This document shows positions 24,195 through 32,839 of a DNA stretch of 48,398 bases, one piece after another. The translations under genes and the position numbers were made by a program. The notes under the pieces were generated by a model. The model searched no databases. It saw only the letters and a program-made list of their open reading frames with translations, and was not told where the DNA came from. Source of the DNA: Mycobacterium sp. E796 (GTDB taxonomy: Bacteria; Actinomycetota; Actinomycetes; Mycobacteriales; Mycobacteriaceae); contig NZ_LZKK01000022.1 in the NCBI RefSeq assembly GCF_001672815.1, positions 1 through 48,398 of the forward strand. Direction: 5' to 3'. Within the stretch, counting starts at the first letter, position 1. The number at the start of each line of letters is the position of its first letter.

Positions 24195-25994
24195 TCACTC
24201 CCCGACAGGCGACTGCGTCGGCGTGTGCAGTCTCTCGAGGGTCTTGCCCTTTCCGAGGTACATGTGCACGCCGCACGGCAGGCACGGGTCGAAGCTGCGC
24301 ACCGTGCGCATGACGTCGATGCCCTTGAAGTTGTCCCGGCCGTTCTCCTCGAAGATCGGCTGGCCCTGGACCGCGTCCTCGTACGGGCCCGGCGTTCCGT
24401 AGCTGTCGCGCGGGTTGGCGTTCCACGGCGTGGGCGGGTACGGGTGGTAGTTGGCGATCTTGCCGTCCCGGATCACCATGTGGTGGCTCAGCACGCCGCG
24501 GACCGCCTCCGTGAAGCCGCAACCGATGGCCTCGTCGGGCACCTCGAACTTTTCCCAGGTCTTGGTGCGCCCGGCGCGGATCTCCTCCAGCGCCTTCTCG
24601 GCGAAGTGCAGCGCGCACGCCGCCGCGTAGGCCTGGAAGTAGGTGCGGGCCCGGTCGCGTTCGATCGTGTTGCTGCCGTACTGGGGGACCTTCCACTCGA
24701 ACTCGACGGGACCCTTCAGCGCGGTCTTGGGCAGGTTGATCTTGACGCTGTTGCCGGTCGCCTTGACGTAGCCGATGTCGACCAGGCCGGCGAGCGCCGT
24801 CGCCCACAGCCGGGCCAGCGGGCCGCCGCCGGTGTCCAGCGCCAGGTGGTCCGTGCCGTCGAACCAGCGCGGGGACATCACCCAGCTGTACTTGCCGCCC
24901 TCCATGTCCCGCTTCTGGGGGTGGGGGTTGGTGTGCTGGTTCCACGGGTGGCGCCGGTCCACCGCGTTGCCCAGCGGGTCGGTCTTGACGAACATCTCCT
25001 GGTCGGTCCAGTCGTCGTAATACGAACTGCCCAAAAGGATCCGGATGCCGAGGTTGATGTCCACCAGCGAGTGGGTGACCAGCTTGCCGTCGACCACCAC
25101 GCCCGGGGTGACGAACATCGCGTTGCCCCAACGCTCCATGTCCTTGTACGCGAAGTTGCACACCTCCGGGTCCTGGAACGAGCCCCAGCAGCCGAGCAGC
25201 GTGCGCCGCAGCCCGACCTTCTCGTAACCGGGCAGCGCGGTGTAGAAGAAGTCGAACAGGTCGTCGTGCATCGGCACGACCTTCTTCATGAACTCCACGT
25301 AGCGCATCAGCCGCGTCATGTAGTCCGTCATCAGCTGAACGGTCGCGACGGTGCCGATGCCGCCGGGGTACAGCGTGGACGGGTGCACGTGGCGGCCCTC
25401 CATGAGGCAGAACATCTCGCGGGTCCAGCGGCTGACCTGGAGCGCCTCGCGGTAGAACTCTCCGCTGAACGGGTTGAGCGAGCGCATGATGTCGGCGATC
25501 GTGCGGTACCCGTGCGCGTCGGCGTGCGGCGCCTCGGTCTTCTCGGCCAGCGAGAGCACGCTCGGGTTGGTCTCGGAGACCATCTTCTCGCAGAAGTCCA
25601 CCCCGACCAGGTTCTCCTGGAAGATGTTGTGGTCGAACATGTATTCGGCGGCCTCGCCGAGGTTGATCAGCCACTCGCCCAGGTGCGGCGGCTTGACCCC
25701 GTACGCCATGTTCTGCGTGTAGCAGGAACAGGTGGCATGGTTGTCGCCGCAGATGCCGCAGATGCGGCTGGTGATGAAGTGGGCGTCGCGAGGATCCTTG
25801 CCCTTCATGAAGATCGAGTAGCCGCGGAAGATCGACGAGGTGCTGTGGCACTCGACGACCTCCTTGTTCTCGAAATCGATCTTGGTGTAGATGCCGAGGC
25901 TGCCCACGATCCGGGTGATCGGGTCCCAGGCCATGTCGACGAGCTGGCCGGGTTCCCGCTTGGCGGTGGTCGGCTCGGGGACGATAGTTGTCAT
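24195..25994 (-). CDS. hhyL: [NiFe]-hydrogenase large subunit, group 1h
   Basis: The catalytic subunit of a high-affinity, oxygen-tolerant uptake hydrogenase that oxidises H2 at atmospheric levels in relatives. The L1 motif is RICGICGDNHATCS with Cys79 and Cys82, and the L2 motif is DPCLPCGVH with Cys571 and Cys574; together they bind nickel and iron. GICGDNH is characteristic of group 1h (old group 5) and differs from the group 2a Huc type. The tail of 22 residues after His577 is the expected target of the nearby maturation protease. The full length is 599 residues. It follows the small subunit by 46 bases. No export signal is seen. Confidence 0.97.
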   Translation of the reverse strand: MTTIVPEPTTAKREPGQLVDMAWDPITRIVGSLGIYTKIDFENKEVVECHSTSSIFRGYSIFMKGKDPRDAHFITSRICGICGDNHATCSCYTQNMAYGVKPPHLGEWLINLGEAAEYMFDHNIFQENLVGVDFCEKMVSETNPSVLSLAEKTEAPHADAHGYRTIADIMRSLNPFSGEFYREALQVSRWTREMFCLMEGRHVHPSTLYPGGIGTVATVQLMTDYMTRLMRYVEFMKKVVPMHDDLFDFFYTALPGYEKVGLRRTLLGCWGSFQDPEVCNFAYKDMERWGNAMFVTPGVVVDGKLVTHSLVDINLGIRILLGSSYYDDWTDQEMFVKTDPLGNAVDRRHPWNQHTNPHPQKRDMEGGKYSWVMSPRWFDGTDHLALDTGGGPLARLWATALAGLVDIGYVKATGNSVKINLPKTALKGPVEFEWKVPQYGSNTIERDRARTYFQAYAAACALHFAEKALEEIRAGRTKTWEKFEVPDEAIGCGFTEAVRGVLSHHMVIRDGKIANYHPYPPTPWNANPRDSYGTPGPYEDAVQGQPIFEENGRDNFKGIDVMRTVRSFDPCLPCGVHMYLGKGKTLERLHTPTQSPVGE

Positions 25995-26040
25995 CGAAGT
26001 CCCTCCGGGTGAGGCGAAATTGAACGAAGCGTGCCGCGAC

Positions 26041-27096
26041 CTACCAGGTGCGGCGGGCCCCGGTGGTGAGTTGGTTGCCGTTGTGGCGCCACTTCGGCTC
26101 TTTGTCGACGGTGCGGCCCGTGACGCCGCGCAGGCTGCGGATCACGCTGCCGTACAACCCGACCGCGGTGCTGGACAGCTTGCCGCCGGGCGGCTCGTCC
26201 ATGAACGGCATGAACTTGTCCGGGAAGCCGGGCATGGTGCACCCGATGCAGATGCCGCCGACGTTCGGGCAACCGCCGACACCGTTGATCCACCCGCGCT
26301 TGGGCACGTTGCATTTGACGACCGGCCCCCAACAGCCAAGCTTCACAATGCATTTCGGTGAGCCGTATTCGGTGGCGAAATCGCCCTGCTCGTAGTAGCC
26401 GGCGCGGTCACACCCCTCGTGCACGGTGTTGCCGAACAACCACTTGGGGCGCAGCGCGTCGTCGAGCGGGATCATCGGCGCCTGACCGGTGGCCATGTAG
26501 AGCAGGTAGGTGAGCGTCTCGGACAGGTTGTCCGGGTGGATCGGGCAGCCCGGAACGCAGACGATCGGGATGCCGGCCTTGCTCTTCCAGTCCCACCCGA
26601 GGTAGTCGGGCACGCCCATCGCGCCCGTCGGGTTGCCGGCCATCGCGTGGATGCCGCCGTAGGTGGCGCAGGTCCCGACCGCGACGACCGCGGTGGCCTT
26701 GGGTGCCAGCCGGTCGAGCCACTCGCTGGTGGTCATGGGCTGGCCGGTGGCCGGGTCGTTGCCGAACCCGCACCAGTACCCCTCGTCCTTGATCTTCTCG
26801 TTCGGGATGGATCCCTCGACGACGAGCACGAACGGCTCGAGCTCGCCACGATCGGCTCTGAAGAACCACTCGAGGAAGTCGTCGGCTCCGCCGTTCGGGC
26901 CGCATTCGAAATCGATCAGGGGCCAGTGCACGGCAACCTTGGGTAAGCCCGGAAGCGCACCGAGTGCTATTTCCTCGACGCTGGGCTGGGTGGCGGCAGT
27001 CAACGCCACCGAATCGCCGTCGCAACTAAGGCCCGCGTTAATCCATAGAACATGGATCAGTGTCTCTTCTGCTTTGACTGCCGCTTCTGTTGGCAT
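26041..27096 (-). CDS. hhyS: [NiFe]-hydrogenase small subunit, group 1h
   Basis: The electron-transfer subunit with three iron-sulfur clusters. The 351 residues start without a Tat signal, as expected for group 1h. The proximal-cluster motif reads WINAGLSC25DGD28: the usual second Cys is Asp, the feature described for the Ralstonia eutropha group 5 enzyme where one ligand is Asp. Further cysteines are in VGTCATYGG, CVPGCPIHPDN, HEGCDRAG, SPKCIVKLGCWGP, KCNVPKRGW and GGCPNVGGICIGCTMPGFPD. GGAAAG precedes ATG 27096, and a consensus promoter lies about 80 bases upstream. It is the first gene of the main hydrogenase operon. Confidence 0.97.
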   Translation of the reverse strand: MPTEAAVKAEETLIHVLWINAGLSCDGDSVALTAATQPSVEEIALGALPGLPKVAVHWPLIDFECGPNGGADDFLEWFFRADRGELEPFVLVVEGSIPNEKIKDEGYWCGFGNDPATGQPMTTSEWLDRLAPKATAVVAVGTCATYGGIHAMAGNPTGAMGVPDYLGWDWKSKAGIPIVCVPGCPIHPDNLSETLTYLLYMATGQAPMIPLDDALRPKWLFGNTVHEGCDRAGYYEQGDFATEYGSPKCIVKLGCWGPVVKCNVPKRGWINGVGGCPNVGGICIGCTMPGFPDKFMPFMDEPPGGKLSSTAVGLYGSVIRSLRGVTGRTVDKEPKWRHNGNQLTTGARRTW

Positions 27097-27177
27097 GCTG
27101 CAGCTTTCCGGAGCCGGGCTGGACGCTCCTACGCTGCCGGAGTCGACCGTCGGCCCACTTGCGCAGCGTTGAATTTG

Positions 27178-27206
27178 GGTCTACTCCCGCCTCAGTCGGT
27201 TGTCAA
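27178..27206 (-). promoter_or_regulatory. Probable promoter of the hydrogenase structural operon
   Basis: On the minus strand a perfect TTGACA (27206-27201) is followed after 17 bases by TAGACC (27183-27178), a weak -10. It lies 81 bases upstream of the hhyS ATG within the 314-base gap 27097-27410. No other gene or ORF with family features was found in that gap. Confidence 0.5.
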
Positions 27207-27216
27207 CGGTCCACCG

Positions 27217-27228
27217 TTTGCCGGCAAA
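27217..27228. promoter_or_regulatory. 12-base palindrome upstream of the hydrogenase promoter
   Basis: TTTGCCGGCAAA is a perfect palindrome ending 10 bases upstream of the -35 element of the hhyS promoter. The position suits an activator site. It is not a Nur box (no five-base spacer). The binding protein is unknown. Confidence 0.45.
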
Positions 27229-27410
27229 TGTACAGATGCATTATTGGCCCCTGCTTGCACCCGTTGGCGTTGCCGCGCAGGGGATTTCGCCCGACGGGCG
27301 TCGGGGCCGGCCAACCCGTGAGTAAGCCTAACGAACGACCGGATAATCCCCGGTCATCTTGCGAGTGATTGGCAGGTGGGTCATGCGAGCCAATCGCAGT
27401 ACGGCCGGCA

Positions 27411-28193
27411 TCAGTCCTCGGAGTTCGTCGTGAAGCGCCGCAGCCATCCGAACCAGGCGCCCATGCCGGCGCCGGTGCGCGCGCTGACCGGCAGGATCTC
27501 GGCCGTGGCGTTGACTTCGCGGACGTGCGAGATGTACGCGTCGACGTCGACGTCCAGGTGGGGCACCAGGTCAATCTTGTTGAGCAGCACGACGTCCACC
27601 GACCGGAACATCACCGGGTACTTCAGCGGCTTGTCCTCGCCCTCGGTGACGGAGTACACCATGGCCTTGGCGTGCTCGCCGACGTCGAACTCCGCCGGGC
27701 AGACCAGGTTGCCGACGTTCTCGATGATCACCAGGTCCAGGCGGGGGAGGTCGAGGCCGGGCAGGGCGCGATTGACCATCGGCGCGTCGAGGTGGCATTC
27801 CCCGCCAAACCCATTGCTGGTGTTGAGCAGCGACACCTGGGCACCGCGCCCGCTGAGCTTGGCCGCGTCCAGATCGGTGGCGATGTCGCCCTCGATGACG
27901 CCGATCGCGAATTCGCCGGCGAGCTCGTCGAGCGTCGACTGCAGGATGGTGGTCTTGCCCGACCCCGGGGAGCTCATCAGGTTCAGCGTGCGGATCCCGT
28001 GGCTCTCGAACGCCGCTCGGTTGGCCGCGGCGAGGACGTCGTTCTCGGCGAAGATCGCCTCCAGCACGTCGATGCGCTGCTTGCCCGTCTGGTATTGACT
28101 GTGGTCCCCGTGCTCGTGCTCGGGATGGTCGTGATCGTGGCTGTGCACGGTTCCGTCGTCGTGCCGGTGAAATCTGCCCATGGTCAAATCCAT
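27411..28193 (-). CDS. hypB: Hydrogenase nickel-insertion GTPase HypB
   Basis: A SIMIBI-class GTPase that, with HypA, delivers nickel to the large subunit. The 260 residues begin with a His/Asp-rich nickel-storing region (RFHRHDDG, HSHDHDHPEHEHGDHS), then the P-loop MSSPGSGKTTIL, EGDIATDLDA and LLNKIDLVPHLD. Two starts are possible: ATG 28193 and ATG 28181 (MGRFHRH). The second matches relatives better and has GGA seven bases upstream. The gene follows hypA by 16 bases and is separated from hhyS by the promoter gap. Confidence 0.95.
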   Translation of the reverse strand: MDLTMGRFHRHDDGTVHSHDHDHPEHEHGDHSQYQTGKQRIDVLEAIFAENDVLAAANRAAFESHGIRTLNLMSSPGSGKTTILQSTLDELAGEFAIGVIEGDIATDLDAAKLSGRGAQVSLLNTSNGFGGECHLDAPMVNRALPGLDLPRLDLVIIENVGNLVCPAEFDVGEHAKAMVYSVTEGEDKPLKYPVMFRSVDVVLLNKIDLVPHLDVDVDAYISHVREVNATAEILPVSARTGAGMGAWFGWLRRFTTNSED

Positions 28194-28209
28194 TCGGGGG
28201 GAGCGGTTT

Positions 28210-28545
28210 TCACGAGACGTCCAAGGACGTCACCAGGAACTCGTTGCCGCGCAGCACCTCGACGTCGGGGCTGTCGCACCGCGGGCACCAGATCGACCAG
28301 GCCGAGGTGATCTCCGATTCACGCCCGCACGAGCGGCACCTCACCTCGGCGCCTACGCATTCGAGTTCCAGCTCGGCGTCCGGCATGTCCTCGGAATCCC
28401 GCACCAGTGTCCAGCAGAACGACAGCGATTCCGGCACCACCTGGCGCAGGGCCCCGATCCGCACCCGGACCACGTCGACGTGCCGGCCCTCGGCATGGGT
28501 CTTGACCAGACCGGCGATGGCCTCGCACAGCGACAGCTCGTGCAT
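28210..28545 (-). CDS. hypA: Hydrogenase nickel-insertion protein HypA
   Basis: A 111-residue HypA/HybF protein. The N-terminal MHEL motif supplies the nickel ligands (the amino terminus and His2), and the zinc site is formed by CRSCGR and CPRCD. It partners HypB. It lies 39 bases downstream of nicT on the same strand, so nicT-hypA-hypB may form one nickel-handling transcript under the Nur-like operator. Confidence 0.95.
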   Translation of the reverse strand: MHELSLCEAIAGLVKTHAEGRHVDVVRVRIGALRQVVPESLSFCWTLVRDSEDMPDAELELECVGAEVRCRSCGRESEITSAWSIWCPRCDSPDVEVLRGNEFLVTSLDVS

Positions 28546-28584
28546 GGCACTTTTCTACACCCCGACCGCGGCGCGCGCGGCCCG

Positions 28585-29682
28585 TCAGCCCGCGCTTTCG
28601 GCCGAACCCCATTTTTCTTCGATGCGCCCGTAGCGCCAGACCAGCAGGGCCACCGCCCAGGTGAGGACGAACATGCCCACGACCGCGAAGCCGACGGTGT
28701 TGAGGTCGAGGCCGGCCAGCCACCGCCAGAAGGGGCCGCGCCATCCCAGCTGGCCGGCGAACAGGCCGAGCAGCTCGACGGTCCCGATCAGCAGCGCGAT
28801 CGCCACCGACAGCCCCGTGATGGTGATGTTGTAGTAGATCTTGCGGAGCGGGCTGGCGAAGGCCCAGCCGTAGGCGAAGTTCATGAACGAGCCGTCGATG
28901 GTGTCCAGCAGGCACATGCCCGCGGCGAACAGCACTGGCAGGCACAGGATGGCGTACCACGGCAGGCCCGCCGCCGCGCTGGTGCCGGCCAGCACCAGCA
29001 GCGCCACCTCGGTGGCGGTGTCGAAACCCAGCCCGAACAACAGCCCCACCGGATAGAGCTGCCAGGACTTGGTGATCGATCGGGTGAGGCGGCCTAGGAA
29101 CCGGTTGATCAGCCCGCGGTTCTGCAGCTGCCGGTCCAGCTCGGAGTCGTCTTTTGCAGGGTCATAGTGGCCGCGGCGCAGGCGCGCGAATACGCGCAGG
29201 ATGCCGACCAGCACGACGATGTTGAGGATCGCGATCAGGTAGAGGAACACGCCCGAGACGCTGGTGCCGATCAGGCCGGTGTAGTGATGCAACGTCGACG
29301 AGTCGTCCTCGACCGGCCCGACTATCGCTTTGACCCCCGTCGCCAGCAGCACCGCAAGCGCGAAGACGACGGTGGAGTGGCCCAGCGAGAAGAAGAAGCC
29401 GACGGCCAGGGGGCGCTGTCCGTCGCCCATCAGCTTGCGGGTGGTGTTGTCGATCGCGGTGATGTGGTCGGCGTCGAAGGCGTGGCGCATGCCCAGGGTG
29501 TAGGCCGTCAGCCCGACGCCGATGCCAAAAGCCTTGCCCCCCAAGCTAATTCGTGCAGGATCCACGAGCAGCACCAGAGTGCCCCAGCCGATCACATGCA
29601 GCGCGGCGATGACCGCCAGCATCGACCCCAGCCGCCACCATTCCGCCGGCGCCAGGGCGCTTCGCAGCTTACCGGCCACCAT
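28585..29682 (-). CDS. nicT: Nickel/cobalt transporter of the NiCoT family
   Basis: A 365-residue integral membrane permease, orthologous to M. tuberculosis NicT (Rv2856). The NiCoT signature RHAFDADHITAIDN is intact, as are LGHSTVVF and LGFDTATEVALLVLAG, with about eight hydrophobic spans. I chose ATG 29682 because the M. tuberculosis-like sequence begins soon after it (APAEWWRLG) and an in-frame extension of 98 codons upstream crosses the divergent regulator gene. No good ribosome-binding site is visible, so a GTG at 29685 or leaderless translation remains possible. It supplies nickel for the hydrogenase encoded downstream. Confidence 0.93.
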   Translation of the reverse strand: MVAGKLRSALAPAEWWRLGSMLAVIAALHVIGWGTLVLLVDPARISLGGKAFGIGVGLTAYTLGMRHAFDADHITAIDNTTRKLMGDGQRPLAVGFFFSLGHSTVVFALAVLLATGVKAIVGPVEDDSSTLHHYTGLIGTSVSGVFLYLIAILNIVVLVGILRVFARLRRGHYDPAKDDSELDRQLQNRGLINRFLGRLTRSITKSWQLYPVGLLFGLGFDTATEVALLVLAGTSAAAGLPWYAILCLPVLFAAGMCLLDTIDGSFMNFAYGWAFASPLRKIYYNITITGLSVAIALLIGTVELLGLFAGQLGWRGPFWRWLAGLDLNTVGFAVVGMFVLTWAVALLVWRYGRIEEKWGSAESAG

Positions 29683-29710
29683 CACGACACTAGGAGGGGT
29701 CGCAAGCCAA

Positions 29711-29727
29711 GTGCAAGTGGATTGCAG
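29711..29727. promoter_or_regulatory. Nur-box-like operator between nicT and the Fur-family gene
   Basis: The sequence GTGCAA-GTGGA-TTGCAG matches the Streptomyces Nur box TTGCAA-N5-TTGCAA in 10 of 12 positions with the exact five-base spacer. It lies 29 bases upstream of the nicT ATG and 52 upstream of the regulator ATG, so one site could control both divergent genes. Confidence 0.65.
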
Positions 29728-29779
29728 GAGTCGCGGGTGAAAACTGGCAATCCCCGACGTCGGCCGCGACACTGAGAGG

Positions 29780-30256
29780 ATGACGCCCAAGGCCTCGAAG
29801 CAGGCGACCGCGCTGGACCCGGCGGTCACCGAGCGGATCGGTGGCCTCCTTCGGGCCCACGGGCTGCGGCGGATGGCGTCGCGCATCCAGGTGTTGGCGG
29901 TGCTCGAGCCCGTCAACGGGCACCTCCCCGTGGCTGAGATCCACCAGCGGGTGCGCGCGTCCCTGCCGCCCGGCACCCCGCCGCCCGACGTGGCGACGAT
30001 CTACCGCACCGTGACGACCCTGGTCGACCAGGGCGTGCTGCACGCGCTGACCCTCGAGGGCGGCGTGACCACCTACGGCCTGGCCACCGCCCCCCACCAC
30101 CACGCGGTGTGCACCCGCTGCGGCTCGATCATCGAGGTGCCCGCCCGGCAGCTGAGCTCGGCGCTCGAGCACGCGATGGCGGGCAGCGCGTTCGCGCTGT
30201 CGGAGGCGGCCGGCTTGACGCTGCACGGGCTGTGCCCGCAGTGTCAGCGCGGCTGA
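29780..30256 (+). CDS. Fur-family regulator, Nur candidate
   Basis: A 158-residue Fur-family repressor. The winged-helix half includes GLRRMASRIQVLAVLE and the recognition region PPPDVATIYRTVTTLVDQGVLH; the metal-binding half has TAPHHHAVCTRCGSIIEVP and the C-terminal CPQC pair for structural zinc. Fur, Zur and Nur paralogues are hard to separate by sequence, but divergence from the nickel permease nicT and the Nur-like box between them favour a nickel-responsive role. AGAGG precedes ATG 29780. It may also control the hydrogenase operon, although no second Nur box was found there. Confidence 0.88.
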   Translation: MTPKASKQATALDPAVTERIGGLLRAHGLRRMASRIQVLAVLEPVNGHLPVAEIHQRVRASLPPGTPPPDVATIYRTVTTLVDQGVLHALTLEGGVTTYGLATAPHHHAVCTRCGSIIEVPARQLSSALEHAMAGSAFALSEAAGLTLHGLCPQCQRG

Positions 30257-30297
30257 GGTGGGTTAGATGGCGGCGACCCGCTGCGCCCGGCTACGCC

Positions 30298-30335
30298 GCG
30301 CTTGCGATCGCCGCGGCCGCGCTTGCGATCGCCGC
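30298..30335. repeat. 17-base direct repeat, period 21
   Basis: GCGCTTGCGATCGCCGC occurs at 30298-30314 and again at 30319-30335, with GGCC between. It fills part of the 78-base gap between the convergent Fur-family and mtr genes, and the second copy touches the mtr stop codon. It may be a terminator region or simple duplication. Confidence 0.8.
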
Positions 30336-31714
30336 TAGCGCAGGCCCAGTAGGGCGTTCTCGACCACCTCGGCCAGCGCCGGATGAATCCAGTACTGCCC
30401 GCGCGCCATCTCCGGGGCGGTCAGCCCGAAGCTCATCGCCTGGATCAGCGGCTGGATGATCGACGACGCCTGGTGGCCCATGATGTGCGCGCCCAGCAGG
30501 CACCCGCTGTTGCGCTCGGCGATGATTTTGACGATGCCGGTGGTGTCCTCCATCGCCCAGCCGTAGGCGACGTCGCCGTAGTCCTGGACGGCGACCGCGA
30601 TGTCGAATCCGCCTGCGATGGCCTGGTTTTCGGTGAGGCCGACGGTCGCCAGCTGGGGATCGGTGAACACCGCCGACGGCACGAACCGGTGGTCGGTCAC
30701 GGCCATCGACTCGGTGTCGTCCCAGTCGCACAGCAGGTTGTGCTGCACGACGCGGGCCTCGTGGTTGGCGACGTGCTTGAGCTGGTACGGCGACGAGACG
30801 TCGCCGAGCGCGAAAACGCCGCGCGCCGAGGTGCGTTGGTATTCGTCGACCACCACCTGGCCGTTCTGGACATCGATACCGGCCTGCTCGGCGTCCAGCA
30901 GGTCCCCATTGGGCAACCGGCCGGTCGCAACCAGCAGCACGTCGGCGTTCAGGGTGGAGCCGTCGTCGAGCTCGAGGGCGACGCCGGAGCCGCGGTTGGC
31001 GGCGCGAGCGACCATCCGGTGGGTGCGCAGCTCCCATTTGCGCGAGGCGATGCGGGTAAACCGTTTGCAGATCGTGTCGTCGAAGTGGCGCAGCAGCGTG
31101 GAGCCCCGCACCACCAGGGTGACCCGGGTGCCGAGTGCGGAAAACACGTGCGCGAACTCCGTTGCCACGAAACCGCTTCCGATGATCACGAGGTGCTCGG
31201 GCAGTTCGGGGATGCGCATGATGGTGTCGCTGGTGTGGTAGTGCACGTCAGACGCAAGAATGGTCGAGGGGATCACCGGTCGCGAGCCCGCCGCGATCAC
31301 CACCTGATCGGCGGTGAATTCTTCGCCCGCGTCGGTGCGCAGCAGGTGTCGCCCGTCGGACTGGACCGGTCTGAATCGGGTGTGCCGTTCGTACAGATCG
31401 ACATTGGGCAACGAGCGCCGGTACTCTTCGCCGCTCATCGAGATGGGGTCGATGCGCCCGAAGACACGCGAGACGATGTCGTCCCAGCGCACCCCGTCGA
31501 TGTGCGCGTCGACGCCGTAGCGGGCCGCCTCGCGCACGGTGGCCGCGACCTCGGCGGCGTAGACGAACATCTTCGTCGGGATGCACCCGACGTTGAGGCA
31601 GGTGCCGCCGAAGGTGCCCTGCTCGCAGATGGCAACGCGCTTGCCGGCGTACCTGTCGTCCAGAATGGTGTTGCCCGAACCGGTTCCGATGATCGCGAGG
31701 TCGTACGTTTCCAT
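30335..31714 (-). CDS. mtr: Mycothione reductase
   Basis: A 459-residue flavoprotein disulfide reductase that reduces oxidised mycothiol with NADPH, keeping the actinobacterial thiol pool reduced in the cytoplasm. It shows the FAD-binding IGTGSGN, the redox pair Cys39/Cys44 in GGTCLNVGC, the NAD(P) site [16 protein letters not shown], the second FAD contact [10 protein letters not shown], and the C-terminal dimer segment with the active-site His in QYWIHPAL. Length and motifs match M. tuberculosis Rv2855. It lies 10 bases downstream of the hydrolase gene on the same strand. Confidence 0.96.
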   Translation of the reverse strand: METYDLAIIGTGSGNTILDDRYAGKRVAICEQGTFGGTCLNVGCIPTKMFVYAAEVAATVREAARYGVDAHIDGVRWDDIVSRVFGRIDPISMSGEEYRRSLPNVDLYERHTRFRPVQSDGRHLLRTDAGEEFTADQVVIAAGSRPVIPSTILASDVHYHTSDTIMRIPELPEHLVIIGSGFVATEFAHVFSALGTRVTLVVRGSTLLRHFDDTICKRFTRIASRKWELRTHRMVARAANRGSGVALELDDGSTLNADVLLVATGRLPNGDLLDAEQAGIDVQNGQVVVDEYQRTSARGVFALGDVSSPYQLKHVANHEARVVQHNLLCDWDDTESMAVTDHRFVPSAVFTDPQLATVGLTENQAIAGGFDIAVAVQDYGDVAYGWAMEDTTGIVKIIAERNSGCLLGAHIMGHQASSIIQPLIQAMSFGLTAPEMARGQYWIHPALAEVVENALLGLR

Positions 31715-31724
31715 GCTCGGGCCG

Positions 31725-32759
31725 TCACCCGTTCCCCGGGGACGCGGGCGCGGGGCTGGTTTCGCTGCCGAGGTAGTGGTCCAGCCACAGGTCCAGTTCT
31801 CGATAAGCTCTGCGCCGCGGTTGGTTCAGCGACAGAAACACGTCGTGTTTGGCGTCGGGCACCGGGACGATGGTGGTGCGATTGCCGATGCAGCCGGCCC
31901 ACTTGGCGATCTGGGTGACGTCGAGGACGGCGTCGCCGGTTTGCATGGACGCCGGGTCGTTGGTTTCGCGCACGGTGCGGTCGGAACGCAGGATCAGGTT
32001 GGGAACGCCGACGTCGAGCCCGCGGTGCAGGCGCACCTGGCCGCGGCGGATGGCGTGCAACCAGCCGAGGGTGATCGGGAAGCCGCCCAGCGGCTTCCAC
32101 TGCAGGTTGTAGTCGAACTCGCCGTCGTAGTCGCGGTGCAGGGTGGTGCCGTATCCGCCTTCGGTGGATCCGCGGACGACGCCCTTGGACTTCACCCGGG
32201 ACAGGCCGGCGATCACCGCCGAGGTCACCGAGTGGCGCAGCACCGCGGGGCCGTGCAGGTCGAGGAAGGGGCTGTTGAGGACCAGGCCGCCGACCCCGGC
32301 GTGCGCCGCGGGATCGCGCCGGCGCAGCCGGTCCAGCCACAGGGGCGCGATGAGCCCGCCGGAGGAATGGCCGTAGACCAGGACCTTGGCTCGCCGGCCG
32401 GAGGGCCCGGGCTCGCGGATGGCCGCCAACGCGTGCTCGAGTTCGGCGTCGTAGTGGGCCAGGTCGGTGATGAAATGCGGGGTCTGGCCGTCGCGGCGCG
32501 ACCGGCCGCACTTCTGCAGGTCCAGCGCGTAGAAGGCGAAGCCACGGTCGGCGAAGCGATCCGCCAACTCGGTGTGGAAGAAGTAGTCGGTGTAGCCGTG
32601 CACGGCAAGGACGGCGTGCCGCGCGTCCTCGGGCTCACCGCGGCGGACCAGCGTCGCCACGATCTCACCCTCGCCGACGGGGTCGAGCCCGAGCGGGATC
32701 GTGCGCTGCCAATAGCCGGGCAGCACGTCGGGCACCCAGCCAGTCGCCCCGCCAGTCAC
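31725..32759 (-). CDS. Lysophospholipase-like alpha/beta hydrolase
   Basis: A 344-residue serine hydrolase matching M. tuberculosis Rv2854 in position and type. It has the [16 protein letters not shown] oxyanion-side segment, the nucleophile elbow VYGHSSGG with the catalytic Ser, and a C-terminal His in [11 protein letters not shown]. This resembles the monoglyceride lipase / lysophospholipase group (Hydrolase_4). No signal peptide is evident. It begins with GTG 32759 and is followed closely by mtr. The natural substrate is unknown. Confidence 0.88.
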   Translation of the reverse strand: MTGGATGWVPDVLPGYWQRTIPLGLDPVGEGEIVATLVRRGEPEDARHAVLAVHGYTDYFFHTELADRFADRGFAFYALDLQKCGRSRRDGQTPHFITDLAHYDAELEHALAAIREPGPSGRRAKVLVYGHSSGGLIAPLWLDRLRRRDPAAHAGVGGLVLNSPFLDLHGPAVLRHSVTSAVIAGLSRVKSKGVVRGSTEGGYGTTLHRDYDGEFDYNLQWKPLGGFPITLGWLHAIRRGQVRLHRGLDVGVPNLILRSDRTVRETNDPASMQTGDAVLDVTQIAKWAGCIGNRTTIVPVPDAKHDVFLSLNQPRRRAYRELDLWLDHYLGSETSPAPASPGNG

Positions 32760-32839
32760 GAGGCCAGCTTAGAGGCTTTGCCGGTTACGGGTGGGCCGCA
32801 CGTCGTTAGCTCCCGATAGGCCCGGGATAACCTGGGACG

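Noticed and set aside
23358..26012. An 884-codon open frame on the + strand opposite the hydrogenase genes
   Set aside because: It has Arg/Ala/Val-biased shadow composition and lies opposite several well-supported overlapping genes.
24195..27096. Assignment to the group 2a (Huc-type) hydrogenase
   Set aside because: The L1 motif GICGDNH and the small-subunit SCDGD motif fit group 1h, not 2a, and the neighbouring NifU/DUF set also fits 1h.
29522..29740. A short + strand ORF ending in a possible 9-codon leader (GTG 29711) with AGGAGGGG before it
   Set aside because: It overlaps the Nur-like box and nicT, and the AGGAGGGG spacing is poor; nothing shows it is translated.
28585..29976. Longer nicT reading of 463 residues
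   Set aside because: The extra 98 residues cross the operator and the divergent regulator gene and have no membrane-protein character.
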